Assembly: GCF_003172895.1 (NCBI RefSeq)
Contig: NZ_QGKL01000035.1
Coordinates: 1-64,000, forward strand
DNA from: Leucothrix arctica
GTDB lineage: Bacteria > Pseudomonadota > Gammaproteobacteria > Thiotrichales > Thiotrichaceae
Direction: 5' to 3'
DNA length: 64,000 nt
How positions within the stretch are numbered: position 1 is the first letter of the stretch; every line of letters begins with the position of its first letter. This document shows positions 15,474 through 24,495 of this stretch, piece after piece. The notes below the pieces were generated by a model. That model was not told where the DNA came from. It was given only the letters and a program-made list of their open reading frames with translations, and made no database searches. The position numbers and the translations under genes were made by a program.

Positions 15474-18350
15474 ATGACCGCTGTAAATTATGATGGCTTT
15501 TGCCAGTCTCTGACGAAGTTCGTGCCTGAAAGTCGTCAGTTTCGTGATGACCTACATCGCTTAACCTATGGTACCGACGCGAGTTTTTATCGCTTAATAC
15601 CTGAAGTGGTTGTAAAGGTAATCAACGAAGCAGAAGTGATCGAGGTTTTACGCTTAGCGCATCAATTCAATATATCAGTTACCTTCCGTGCAGCTGGCAC
15701 AAGTTTGTCAGGGCAAGCCGTGACAGATGCGGTGCTGGTGGTGCTTGAAGGGAATAGCTGGAGAGACTTTGAGATACTAGACGGTGGTAATCAAATTGCG
15801 CTACAGCCTGGTATTATTGGTGCACAGGTTAATAAATACCTAGCGCCACATGGTCGAAAAATAGGCCCAGACCCCGCATCGATTGGAACCGCAAAGATTG
15901 GTGGCATCGCTGCGAATAACGCTAGCGGTATGTGCTGCGGTACTGCGCAAAACAGTTATCGTACGGTAGAAGGCATGCGCATGGTCATGGCGGATGGGAC
16001 GGTGCTTGATACGCGAGATGAAGCCAGTCGTGTCGCTTTTGCTAAGTCACATACTTCGTTATTGCAGGGCTTGTCTGACTTATCGCATCAAGTGAAGTCT
16101 AACCTTGTGCTATTGGAAAAAATTACCCACAAATTTCGCCTCAAAAACACCACGGGCTATAGCTTGAATGCGCTGGTTGATTTTGATGAGCCTATCGAAA
16201 TACTTGAACATCTCATGATTGGTTCGGAAGGTACGCTCGGTTTCATCTCAGAAATTACTTACAACACCGTACCTGACTACGCGAACAAAGCGACTGCATT
16301 GGTATTATTTCCAGATGTAGAAGCTGCATGTAATGCCGTTATCGCGTTAAAGAAACAGCCAGTTGATGCCGTCGAATTGATGGATCGTGCGGGGTTACGC
16401 TCTGTTGAAGACAAGCCCGGCATGCCTGAACACTTAAAAACATTGGGCAATGATGTTGCAGCCTTATTGGTTGATGTACGTGGTGAAACGGCAGACTCAC
16501 TGGCTGACCGAATTGCTCAAGTTCAACAATGCTTAGGTTCACAAACCTTGTTAATGCCTGCACAGTTCAGCACAGACCCTGATGAATACGCACGCTTGTG
16601 GGGTATCCGAAAAGGGCTATTTCCAGCGGTTGGTGCGGTTCGAGAAAAGGGCACGACCGTTATTATTGAAGACGTGGCATTCCCTATTGAGTCGTTGGCG
16701 AAGGGTACGCGCGAGCTACAAACATTATTTAGTAAGTATAACTATGACGAAGCGATTATCTTTGGTCATGCCTTAGAAGGTAATCTGCATTTTGTGTTTA
16801 CCCAAGACTTTAGCACTCAAGCTGAAGTCGACCGTTACTCCGGTTTTATGCACGATGTGGCTGAGTTGGTCGCGGTTAAATATGGCGGCTCACTAAAAGC
16901 AGAGCATGGTACTGGCCGTAACATGGCGCCTTTTGTAGAGTTGGAATGGGGTAAAGATGCGTACCTTCTAATGTGGGCGTTGAAGAAATTATGCGACCCA
17001 CACAACATACTTAACCCAGGTGTGGTGTTAAACGAAGACCCAGAAGTTCACTTGAAAAATCTCAAGCCAATGCCTGCGGCCAATGAGCTGGTTGATAGCT
17101 GTATTGAGTGTGGTTTCTGCGAGCCGATTTGTCCGTCACGACATTTAACACTGACGCCTCGCCAACGGATTGTTGCCGTGCGTGAGCAAGCACGTTTAGA
17201 AGCAGATGGTCAGGATGAGGCTGCAACTGCATGGGCTAAGTCGATTGATTATGATGCGATTGATACCTGTGCAGTGGATGGTTTATGTGCGACGCGTTGT
17301 CCTGTTGGGATAAATACAGGTGAGTTGATGCGTGAGTTACGCACTGACCGACGTGGCGATAGGTCCAAGTCAGTGGCCGCTAAAGCGCAACAACATATGG
17401 CAGGCATGACGAGTGCGACGCGTGTGGGACTAAAGTCTGCCGACCTTGCTTATAAAGTGATGGGTGAAAAAGCACTGGGCGCGGTCAGTCGCGGTATGAC
17501 AAAAGTCACTGGTGGTATTGTCCCTACTTGGCATCCATATCTACCTCGTAGTGTGAAAAGTGTAGAGCCACGCATCACTGAAGACGATGCAGTGAACGGT
17601 AAGGTGGTTTATTTTCCTTCCTGTGTGACTCGCAGTATGGGGACGGCTGAAAATGATGACACAGAAACGCGTGATATAAGATCGGTGATTGATTCACTGC
17701 TGTTTAAAGCAGGTTTTGGAGCGATTACACCGCCGTCAATTGACAAGCTTTGCTGTGGTTTGCCTTTCGCAAGTATGGGCTTTCCAGATAGTGCAGGTTC
17801 TTCTATCAAACAACTTGAAGCGGTGCTTTGGGAAGCCAGTGAGCAGGGCAAATACCCTGTGCTGTGCGACACGAGTCCTTGTACTTTAAGAATGATTGAG
17901 CAGTTTGAAAAGCCGATGAAACTTGTCGAAACAGCAGGCTTTATTGAGCAATACTTACTGCCGTTTTTAGAGATTTCACCGAAGTCAGAGCCCATTGCTT
18001 TGCACATTACGTGTAGTGCTAGAAAAATGGGTCTAGATGCTACCTTACGTAAGTTAACTAACCTTTGCTCTGGTGCGGTACTTGAGCCAGAAGAAGAGGG
18101 CTGTTGTGGTTTTGGTGGGGATAAAGGCTTTACCGTGCCAGAGTTAAATGCCGCGTCATTGGCGCGTTTGAAAGAGCAGCTACCAGAAAATTGTACGCAA
18201 GGTGTGAGTAATAGCCGAACGTGTGAGATTGGTTTATCGCTACATTCTGGCAGACAGTATCGCTCAATTGCGTACTTGGTGGATGAGTGTGCGAGTAATG
18301 AATTTACGAAGACTGATGAGCAAGTTAAAGAGTTGATTGCTGAAGCTTAA
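15474..18350 (+). CDS. FAD/4Fe-4S D-lactate dehydrogenase (Dld-II/YdiJ-type)
   Basis: The 958-residue protein fuses an FAD_binding_4 domain (about 35-250; VTFRAAGTSLSGQAV, then GPDPASIGTAKIGGIAANNASGM) and FAD-oxidase C domain (to about 525; EHGTGRNMAPFVE) with two 4Fe-4S motifs (CIECGFCEPICPSR near 542 and CAVDGLCATRCPVGI near 599) and two CCG domains (LCCGLPFAS near 760; GCCGFGGDKGF near 876). Such enzymes oxidise D-lactate to pyruvate and feed electrons to the respiratory chain; some relatives act on D-2-hydroxyglutarate. Context with LutABC and an LldR-like regulator supports D-lactate. A bidirectional terminator follows. Confidence 0.9.
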   Translation: MTAVNYDGFCQSLTKFVPESRQFRDDLHRLTYGTDASFYRLIPEVVVKVINEAEVIEVLRLAHQFNISVTFRAAGTSLSGQAVTDAVLVVLEGNSWRDFEILDGGNQIALQPGIIGAQVNKYLAPHGRKIGPDPASIGTAKIGGIAANNASGMCCGTAQNSYRTVEGMRMVMADGTVLDTRDEASRVAFAKSHTSLLQGLSDLSHQVKSNLVLLEKITHKFRLKNTTGYSLNALVDFDEPIEILEHLMIGSEGTLGFISEITYNTVPDYANKATALVLFPDVEAACNAVIALKKQPVDAVELMDRAGLRSVEDKPGMPEHLKTLGNDVAALLVDVRGETADSLADRIAQVQQCLGSQTLLMPAQFSTDPDEYARLWGIRKGLFPAVGAVREKGTTVIIEDVAFPIESLAKGTRELQTLFSKYNYDEAIIFGHALEGNLHFVFTQDFSTQAEVDRYSGFMHDVAELVAVKYGGSLKAEHGTGRNMAPFVELEWGKDAYLLMWALKKLCDPHNILNPGVVLNEDPEVHLKNLKPMPAANELVDSCIECGFCEPICPSRHLTLTPRQRIVAVREQARLEADGQDEAATAWAKSIDYDAIDTCAVDGLCATRCPVGINTGELMRELRTDRRGDRSKSVAAKAQQHMAGMTSATRVGLKSADLAYKVMGEKALGAVSRGMTKVTGGIVPTWHPYLPRSVKSVEPRITEDDAVNGKVVYFPSCVTRSMGTAENDDTETRDIRSVIDSLLFKAGFGAITPPSIDKLCCGLPFASMGFPDSAGSSIKQLEAVLWEASEQGKYPVLCDTSPCTLRMIEQFEKPMKLVETAGFIEQYLLPFLEISPKSEPIALHITCSARKMGLDATLRKLTNLCSGAVLEPEEEGCCGFGGDKGFTVPELNAASLARLKEQLPENCTQGVSNSRTCEIGLSLHSGRQYRSIAYLVDECASNEFTKTDEQVKELIAEA

Positions 18351-18359
18351 GTTTATACG

Positions 18360-18386
18360 AGTGGGCTGGTGTTAGATCAGCCCACT
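18360..18386. terminator. Bidirectional intrinsic terminator
   Basis: A 9-bp stem, AGTGGGCTG / CAGCCCACT, with a 9-base loop and TTGCTTT behind it. It lies between the convergent dehydrogenase and Fe(III)-binding-protein genes. Confidence 0.8.
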
Positions 18387-18398
18387 TGCTTTACAGTT

Positions 18399-19403
18399 TT
18401 AACGCCAACCTGCCTGATCCATCACCTTAATCGCATGAGTATTAAATCGGCCTAACTCCGACAAGTTTAATGAGTCACTTTTAAACGCGCCCCAAGCCTG
18501 AATCCTTGGGTCAGCCGGTATGCTTTTTTTCACCGGATACTCGCCATTAACCGTGGCATACCAACGCTGTGCATCATCATTTAACAAGTAATTTAACAGT
18601 CGAATAGCATTCGCTTTATTCTTTGACGACGCAGTAACACCTGCACCACTGATATTAATGTGTGTGCCTCTGTCATTTTGGTTAGGCCAAAAAATCCCAA
18701 CCTTACTCGCAGCCACTCGCAATGTCCGATCACCACCAAATGCCATTTGCGCATAGTAATAGCTATTAGCGATAGCCACATCACAACGCCCAGAAGCAAC
18801 TGCTGTTATCTGGTCTTTATCGCCGCCCACAGGTCTTCTGGCAAAGTTACGCACTAAGCCATTTGCCCATTGCTGTGTTTTTGGTAAACCCACACTAGAG
18901 ATCATAGAGGCGATAAGTGATTGGTTATAAATGCTGTTAGATGAGCGCACGCAAACACGGTTTCTCCACTGCGGATCAGTCAGTGATTCATAGGTTGATA
19001 ACTGCTGAGGACTCACGCGGTTCTTAGCATAAAAGATCGCACGCGCACGATACGTCAGCCCAAACCATGTATTGCCAGGATCACGTAAGTGGGCAGGAAT
19101 TACTTTAAACAAAGACGGCGAGTTAATCGCTTGTAACAAGCCCATTGTTTTAGCTTTAGACAAACGCCCAGCATCGGCTGTGAGTAGGATGTCAGCGGGA
19201 CTATTTAGACCTTCGCTTTTAAGTCGTTTAATTAATTGGTCATCTGAGCCAGTAATCAAGTTGACCTGTATGCCCGTGTCAGCTTGAAATGCGTCGAGTA
19301 GTGGTTTGATCAGTTGAGACTGTCGTGCCGAGTAAACATTGACGCTGTCAGCCAGTGCAGAGCCAGTGAAGAAAAGCAGTGTTACAACGAGTAATTTATA
19401 CAT
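18399..19403 (-). CDS. Periplasmic Fe(III)-binding protein of an ABC transporter (FbpA/FutA-type)
   Basis: This 334-residue protein has a signal peptide (LLVVTLLFFTGSALA, cleavage near residue 18) followed by VNVYSARQSQLIKPLLDAF, as in FbpA-type ferric-ion-binding proteins. The tyrosine cluster NSYYYAQM (Tyr215-217) matches the paired tyrosines that hold Fe(III), and DNTWFGLTYRAR-like family text is seen near 110-121 (DPGNTWFGLTYRAR). It is the last gene behind a Fiu-like receptor and piuC. The permease and ATPase genes that normally accompany it are absent from the window, so it must use a transporter encoded elsewhere or have another periplasmic role. Confidence 0.88.
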   Translation of the reverse strand: MYKLLVVTLLFFTGSALADSVNVYSARQSQLIKPLLDAFQADTGIQVNLITGSDDQLIKRLKSEGLNSPADILLTADAGRLSKAKTMGLLQAINSPSLFKVIPAHLRDPGNTWFGLTYRARAIFYAKNRVSPQQLSTYESLTDPQWRNRVCVRSSNSIYNQSLIASMISSVGLPKTQQWANGLVRNFARRPVGGDKDQITAVASGRCDVAIANSYYYAQMAFGGDRTLRVAASKVGIFWPNQNDRGTHINISGAGVTASSKNKANAIRLLNYLLNDDAQRWYATVNGEYPVKKSIPADPRIQAWGAFKSDSLNLSELGRFNTHAIKVMDQAGWR

Positions 19404-19426
19404 ATTAGAAAGCCTTTTGAGTGCGA

Positions 19427-20110
19427 CTAGGTGTCTGCCCAGCGGCGAATTAGGTTGTGGTACACGCCCGTTAAACGAATGACGTCGTCATCTTTCATGC
19501 CTTTTTCGGCAGCGATGGATTGGATGCTTTGGTCCATTTGGTACAGCAAGTCACGTTGTGCATCGTCACGTACCATGCTTTGCATCCAGAAGAATGAGCA
19601 GAGGCGTTTGCCGCGAGTGACGGGGTTAACGTGGTGGTAGCTAGTCGACGGGTAGAGCACCATGTCGCCCGCTGCGAACTTGATTGATTGCTTGCCGTAG
19701 ACATCATCAATCTCTAATTCTCCGCCGTCATACTCGTCAGGCTCGCTAAAAAATAGCGTGGCAGATAGATCAGTTCTCACGCGAACAACACTGTTTGGAA
19801 CAATGCGAATGGCGTTGTCGATGTGCTTGCCAAAGTGACCGCCATTTTCATAACAGTTAAACAGTGGCGGGAAGATTTTTCCAGGCAGTGCTGAAGAGAT
19901 GAACGAGTTGTTATTGGCTAACGCACCTAAAATCATGTCGCCTAATTGCTGCGAAGTGACTGACGACTCGGGTAGTTGGGTGTTGTTTTTTACTGTGGCT
20001 GACTGCTCGCCAGCGGTAACTTTGCCATCGGTCCAGTCTGCGGCATCGAGTAGCTGTCGTGCGACTTGCACCTGTTCTGCGCTGAGTACTTTGGGTAAGT
20101 GAATGAGCAT
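19427..20110 (-). CDS. piuC: PKHD-type 2-oxoglutarate/Fe(II) hydroxylase PiuC
   Basis: The 227-residue protein is a PiuC/YbiX-family dioxygenase. Fe(II) ligands are His96 and Asp98 (FGKHIDNAI) and His159 ([12 protein letters not shown]), with the 2-oxoglutarate-binding Arg in the last motif; these positions are the same as in YbiX. Family members are found beside catecholate siderophore receptors (fiu-ybiX, piuA-piuC) and are iron-regulated, but their substrate is not settled. Here it follows such a receptor on the same strand, with a terminator-like hairpin between them (20141-20189), so it may be expressed at a lower level than the receptor. Confidence 0.92.
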   Translation of the reverse strand: MLIHLPKVLSAEQVQVARQLLDAADWTDGKVTAGEQSATVKNNTQLPESSVTSQQLGDMILGALANNNSFISSALPGKIFPPLFNCYENGGHFGKHIDNAIRIVPNSVVRVRTDLSATLFFSEPDEYDGGELEIDDVYGKQSIKFAAGDMVLYPSTSYHHVNPVTRGKRLCSFFWMQSMVRDDAQRDLLYQMDQSIQSIAAEKGMKDDDVIRLTGVYHNLIRRWADT

Positions 20111-20140
20111 TGGGTTTGGCCTTATGCTTTAAGTAGAAAA

Positions 20141-20189
20141 GCCCTGCAATGTTGAGCGGTAAGGGAATACGGCAACAACATTACAGGGC
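20141..20189 (-). terminator. Hairpin terminator or attenuator between receptor and piuC
   Basis: On the minus strand GCCCTGTAATGTTG pairs with CAACATTGCAGGGC (14-base arms, one mismatch), followed by TTTTCT. It sits 15 bases after the receptor stop and 31 before the piuC start. It would end or reduce transcription into piuC. Confidence 0.75.
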
Positions 20190-20203
20190 ACAAAGGAACT
20201 AAC

Positions 20204-22384
20204 TTAGAACGAGTAGTTCATTGTTAGGCTTGCAGAGCGACCTTCTCCAACGTAAACAAACGGGCTACCACTACGATAAAGTGCATCGTAAGCTGGCTCG
20301 TCTGTTGCATTAATGACGTTCGCTTGGAAGCTAAGTGAGTTATTCACTTTTAGCTCCGCCATAAGGTCTAAACGGTTGCTTGCTTCTAGGGAGTTACCTG
20401 TCGTTGCAGCAAATGTTCCACCTAGAATTTCACCTGTGTGTGTCAGAGAGGCACCGACAGCAAAGCGTGGCGTAACATCGTATTTGGCTTGAACGAAAGC
20501 ACTTTTACTTGCAACGTTAGCTAGCTTCAGGCCTACATTTTCTGCTGTAGAAGACTCCGTTACTTTTGTGTCTAAGTAGCTAGCACCGGCTGTTAAGGTC
20601 AATCTAGGTGTTGCTTTACCTGATATGCTAATTTCAGCACCTTGAACTTTAGCAGCACCCGTTTGTGATACGACAGCAGAGTCACCTCGTCCACTTGACT
20701 CTAGTTGGTTGCTTTTCTCTGTTTGGAAAATAGCAGCGACTAGAGCTAAGTTATCATTTGCAATATTCCACTTCGTACCCAGCTCAATAGTCACGTTACG
20801 CTCAGGCTTTGTGTAGTCAGCAGACAGTTCAGTTAGTCCACCATAAGCAACTGCACCCGCATCTAATAGTTCGCCAGGTACATTTGATGATGAGCTTGCT
20901 GATGCGTAAATGCTGCCATTAGGGCGTGGTTTGTAAGTGAAGCCTACGTGACCATTTAAGAAGTCAGTGTCTAGCTTTGCTACAGTTGCATCATCGTATT
21001 CGTTGATGTCGCTATCTCGTGTGATGTCATAGTAGTCATAACGCAATCCACCCGATACTTGGAACTTCTCGGTAAACTTTGCTGTATCCATGATGTAGAG
21101 AGCAAGCGTTGACACTTCTGCCAGACTACCATCACTATTTTTAACAGCGGTACCACATCCTGTTTGGAAGTTATTTGGGTTATAAACGTCCTGACCAGTA
21201 CACTCGTCAGTTATGCCGACAATGTCATAACCTAGTTTTTCTACTTCTTCCTTACTTGCTTCGAAACCGACAGCAAAGGTGTGCTCTACAGTACCAATAT
21301 GACGCTCATGTGTTAGTTGCGTGTTAAGACCAACAAATTTATTGGTATAAGCAGCAGTCTTTGGGTTAGTTACAGAGATAACACCATCACGTGCCTGCGG
21401 TGCAACTGCAACATAGTCGTTTGTTGTTTCACCTGTACGTACTTTAGTCGTTAGGCGAGTATTATCGGTGAAGTCAGTGCTCAAGGTCGCAGTGAAAATA
21501 TCAGCGCCTGTATCCTGAAAATCACGTCCTGCAATACCGTACCAGCTAGAACCAACGTCAGCGGGAGCACCTGCCTCAGAGTCCCAAGGAATACCGTAGT
21601 CAGAAGTGCCTTCAGTTCTTAGGTGATAAAAGTCGACTAATAACTCAGTACGCTCCGTTGCTTTGTAACCGACGGCAAATGCAAAACCTTGGCGTTTGTC
21701 TTCACTTTCGTCACGGCCTGCGACCTTCGAGTCTTGAACCAATACATTTGCACGGACTGTTAGCTTGTCATTGATGACTTTATTGCCGTCAAATGTCAGA
21801 CGCTTATCGTATTCACCGCCTGTTACAGACACTTTTCCGAAGTTATCTTCTTGAGGTTTTTTACTCACGCTGTTGACCGCCCCACCACTTGTACCGCGGC
21901 CTGCAAATGTCGAGCTAGCGCCTTTAGCGATCTCAACTTGCTCTGTGTTAAATACTTCACGATTACTAGAACCCGGATCACGCATGCCATCCATAAAGAC
22001 ATCACCACGTGCTTCAAAACCACGAATAATGAAACGGTCACCGTAAGCATTACCACCTTCACCAGTACCCAGTGTAATACCGGGTTGTGTACGCATAAGT
22101 TCCTTTAGAGCAGTGACGTTGCCGTCAGCCATTTCTTCTTTACCGATTACTTTGATCGTTTTAGACACGTCTAAAAGTGGCTGTGTAAATTTCTCATTGC
22201 CAGATTGGTCTATTTTATAAGGTGCGTCAGGGTCAGCGTTTGGGTTAACGCCAGCGACTTGCTTAGTGTCTGAAACAGTGACGGTATCTAGTGTAACGAC
22301 TTCATCAGCAGCATTGGCTATTGAAGTGAATGACGCGACTGCGACGAGAGCGGCAGATGTTAGTTGTAGCGTATTGTTGCTCAC
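20204..22384 (-). CDS. TonB-dependent siderophore receptor, Fiu/catecholate-type
   Basis: This outer-membrane receptor is 726 residues from the GTG at 22384. That start is preceded by AAGGAG at a good distance and gives a clean signal peptide (NNTLQLTSAALVAVASFTS, cut after ANA). The open frame reaches an ATG at 22465, but that lies at the edge of the Fur box and upstream of any likely transcript start. After the TonB box (LDTVTVSD) come the plug (SKTIKVIGKEEMADGN, RFIIRGFEARGDVFMDGMRD, GRGTSGGAVNSVSKKP) and a 22-strand barrel ending SASLTMNYSF. Position before piuC and similarity to Fiu/PiuA point to catechol-type ferric siderophores. Confidence 0.9.
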   Translation of the reverse strand: MSNNTLQLTSAALVAVASFTSIANAADEVVTLDTVTVSDTKQVAGVNPNADPDAPYKIDQSGNEKFTQPLLDVSKTIKVIGKEEMADGNVTALKELMRTQPGITLGTGEGGNAYGDRFIIRGFEARGDVFMDGMRDPGSSNREVFNTEQVEIAKGASSTFAGRGTSGGAVNSVSKKPQEDNFGKVSVTGGEYDKRLTFDGNKVINDKLTVRANVLVQDSKVAGRDESEDKRQGFAFAVGYKATERTELLVDFYHLRTEGTSDYGIPWDSEAGAPADVGSSWYGIAGRDFQDTGADIFTATLSTDFTDNTRLTTKVRTGETTNDYVAVAPQARDGVISVTNPKTAAYTNKFVGLNTQLTHERHIGTVEHTFAVGFEASKEEVEKLGYDIVGITDECTGQDVYNPNNFQTGCGTAVKNSDGSLAEVSTLALYIMDTAKFTEKFQVSGGLRYDYYDITRDSDINEYDDATVAKLDTDFLNGHVGFTYKPRPNGSIYASASSSSNVPGELLDAGAVAYGGLTELSADYTKPERNVTIELGTKWNIANDNLALVAAIFQTEKSNQLESSGRGDSAVVSQTGAAKVQGAEISISGKATPRLTLTAGASYLDTKVTESSTAENVGLKLANVASKSAFVQAKYDVTPRFAVGASLTHTGEILGGTFAATTGNSLEASNRLDLMAELKVNNSLSFQANVINATDEPAYDALYRSGSPFVYVGEGRSASLTMNYSF

Positions 22385-22466
22385 AGACGTGAACTCCTTA
22401 AGTAATAAAAGAGGGACATCTGTGGCTGTGGGGAGGGGGCTATATGATGTAGGGAATAATTTCAAT

Positions 22467-22487
22467 GAATGATAATTATTCCCATTC
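22467..22487. promoter_or_regulatory. Fur box
   Basis: The core ATGATAATTATTCCCATT lies about 85 bases upstream of the chosen GTG start of the Fiu-like receptor. It is symmetrical at GAATG/CATTC, and fits Fur repression of the receptor-piuC-binding-protein unit. Confidence 0.8.
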
Positions 22488-22531
22488 GCACTTGCAAGCT
22501 TTAAAGTTAATTTTTTGCAATGTACTCGATG

Positions 22532-23632
22532 TTAGCGCGCAGCCTGCATAATAATCTGCTCAATACTCATCTTCTGATGCTGGTAAGCGTGCTTCATGAG
22601 CGACGCTTCACTGTCGTTAGTCTCAAGCTTTTCAAGTAAGCAGTCCAAGTGATGGCGCTCGCTTTCAGGTAGCGCAAGTTGTGCCGCTTGAGTCGCAATT
22701 AACGCATGTTCTTTGATAAGTGGGTCACTAAAACCATCAATCGCAGAGCGCTTATGCATTGCTTCATCGGGCGTAGTGGTCGCACCGGTGAGTTGAGTAT
22801 CTAGCACGATACCTTTTAACAGGTAGAGCAACGATTGGTACAGTGTGAATTCGCCGCAGCTATCAAACGCTTTAAACTCAATACGACCGACTTCTGCGGG
22901 TACGCGCGCAATTTGAGTGAGTGAGGGCGTTGACTCAATACTATATGTGTCGTCTTTGAGGAAGGCCATTACCGCTGGACGTGCGCCTGTACGTTGCCAT
23001 GTACGAGCGGATAAACCCTGCCAAGCAGTCCCTTCATAAAACGGTGAGCTAAAACTAAATGGCACAATAAATGGGCTGTAGTACGTCAGTTTTTTCGCAG
23101 CAGTAATGATTTGAGGCTCTGATAAGTCAGCGCATGACAGGCTCAAGTCTGGGCCTTGAGTCAGCATCGGAATGTCTGCCGTGATCATTTCAGGAGAGCT
23201 TTGGCGACGCTTTTCTTCAAAGTCACTTAACGGTGGAACAGGGTCAAACTTATTCTTAAACGGGTTAAAACTCACCAGCGCAGGTTTGTAACCAACCTTA
23301 TCTGCTGCTGTTTTTAGCAGCTCATAACTTTCTTCTAATTCTTGAATCGTGCTCTCCACACTTGAGTGGATGGTGGTGCGTATTTCGATGCCCTTTGGGC
23401 TACAAGCAGTGACTTCCTCTTGATCATTAAAGCGCTCATAGCCTTCGATGTACCAACGCTTTAGCTTAATACCAGAGTCGCCGATACGTAGCTGTGGGTA
23501 GTCACTTTCATAAAGCGGCAGTGTCTCGATAATGTTTTCAAAGTCTTCAAAGGGTGTGTTGCTGAAGTCAGCAAAGTCGCCATTGGGGTTAATGAAGGCA
23601 GTCTCGTGTTCAATACCAAACTGAAATTTCAT
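22532..23632 (-). CDS. Glutamate-cysteine ligase-like (GCS2/YbdK-type) carboxylate-amine ligase
   Basis: The product is 366 residues from the ATG at 23632, whose ATGA overlaps the stop of the upstream nitroreductase. The frame extends 17 codons further, but inside that gene. It opens with FQFGIEHETAF, the ATP-grasp-like substrate motif of the GCS2 family, and carries GIEIRTTIHSS and GRIEFKAFDSCGEFTLYQSL downstream. Such enzymes join glutamate, or another carboxylate, to an amine using ATP. Whether glutathione precursor, another thiol or a different gamma-glutamyl amide is made cannot be said. Translational coupling to a nitroreductase under a Fur box is unusual for a housekeeping gshA. Confidence 0.78.
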   Translation of the reverse strand: MKFQFGIEHETAFINPNGDFADFSNTPFEDFENIIETLPLYESDYPQLRIGDSGIKLKRWYIEGYERFNDQEEVTACSPKGIEIRTTIHSSVESTIQELEESYELLKTAADKVGYKPALVSFNPFKNKFDPVPPLSDFEEKRRQSSPEMITADIPMLTQGPDLSLSCADLSEPQIITAAKKLTYYSPFIVPFSFSSPFYEGTAWQGLSARTWQRTGARPAVMAFLKDDTYSIESTPSLTQIARVPAEVGRIEFKAFDSCGEFTLYQSLLYLLKGIVLDTQLTGATTTPDEAMHKRSAIDGFSDPLIKEHALIATQAAQLALPESERHHLDCLLEKLETNDSEASLMKHAYQHQKMSIEQIIMQAAR

Positions 23633-24330
23633 GCGGTATACCTGATAGGTTTTACGGGGGAAAGTGTGCGCCAAGTGCGCCATTGATCTGGGTCACCACG
23701 TTTATCATGCAGTGAGCCGGGTTTAGCTTTTGAGCTGCGAACAGCGGCTTGTGGGAACATAAAAATAGCCCCCAATAGCTTTTCGCGAGGTGCAATGCCG
23801 CATAAGTCGTAGCAAGTTTTACCGCCCAGTGCGCCACCAGAAGACCAATAAGTTTGTACGTTGCGTGCAGTTGCCGCGAGTAATAGGTTTTGTATTGCGG
23901 CAGATGCAGCGGCAATATGTTCGGTGTTTTTATGCTCAGTGATTATTTCAGGCAGGGTGCTAGGTTCTGGCAACCATGTAGTGAGAACCAAGGTGCCTGC
24001 GGCAGACAACATGCGAATAATACCGGCTTGCTCACTGCTCACATCGCCATTTGCGATTAGGTGCTCGGCTAAATTTAAACAGTCGTTTTGTTGTAGCGCG
24101 TAAAAACGCCAAGGAACGGGGGAGTCCATCGCCGAGTTTAGGTGAATAGCGTTAGCAGGATAGTGGTAAGGGGCTTCTCCAGCGACTTTCATGGCTTGCT
24201 CAATACGTTGCGCAAACCCTTTTGGGATTGGCGTTGGCGCGTTGAAGTCACCCATGACTTTAAATGTACGACGTTTTTTTATAACGGTATCCACTGCGCT
24301 AGCTAAGGAATGGGGTTTGTGGAAATTCAT
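23629..24330 (-). CDS. Nitroreductase-family flavoprotein
   Basis: This 233-residue protein looks like an FMN-dependent nitroreductase-fold oxidoreductase. It has an N-terminal KKRRTFKVMG (the RRTxR-like FMN/phosphate motif), a central NSAMDSPVPWRFYAL and the C-terminal half with AIQNLLLAATARNVQTYWSSGGALG, then LLGAIFMFPQ. It may reduce a flavin, quinone or ferric complex. It is the first gene of a two-gene unit with the GCS2 ligase and has a strong Fur box about 55 bases upstream, so it is probably made under iron limitation. Ferric-siderophore reduction is one possible role (inference). Confidence 0.8.
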   Translation of the reverse strand: MNFHKPHSLASAVDTVIKKRRTFKVMGDFNAPTPIPKGFAQRIEQAMKVAGEAPYHYPANAIHLNSAMDSPVPWRFYALQQNDCLNLAEHLIANGDVSSEQAGIIRMLSAAGTLVLTTWLPEPSTLPEIITEHKNTEHIAAASAAIQNLLLAATARNVQTYWSSGGALGGKTCYDLCGIAPREKLLGAIFMFPQAAVRSSKAKPGSLHDKRGDPDQWRTWRTLSPVKPIRYTA

Positions 24331-24383
24331 GCAGGTCTCCTAGCGGTTAGATTTCTTGGTGTTTATTTATACTAATTTATAGT

Positions 24384-24404
24384 AAATGATAATTATTAGC
24401 ATTT
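24384..24404. promoter_or_regulatory. Fur box
   Basis: The site AATGATAATTATTAGCATT matches the Fur consensus in nearly all symmetrical positions and lies 54-74 bases upstream of the nitroreductase start. Confidence 0.85.
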
Positions 24405-24495
24405 GAAGCTTTATCGATATTCGAACTTTTTTTGCCGTTAATTAAATAAACTAATTAGCGGGTTTTTCCTTAATATTTACCAAATTAAGGTGTTT

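Noticed and set aside
22385-22465. N-terminal extension of the Fiu-like receptor
   Set aside because: It starts at the edge of the Fur box and lacks a signal-peptide pattern. GTG 22384 has a strong ribosome-binding site.
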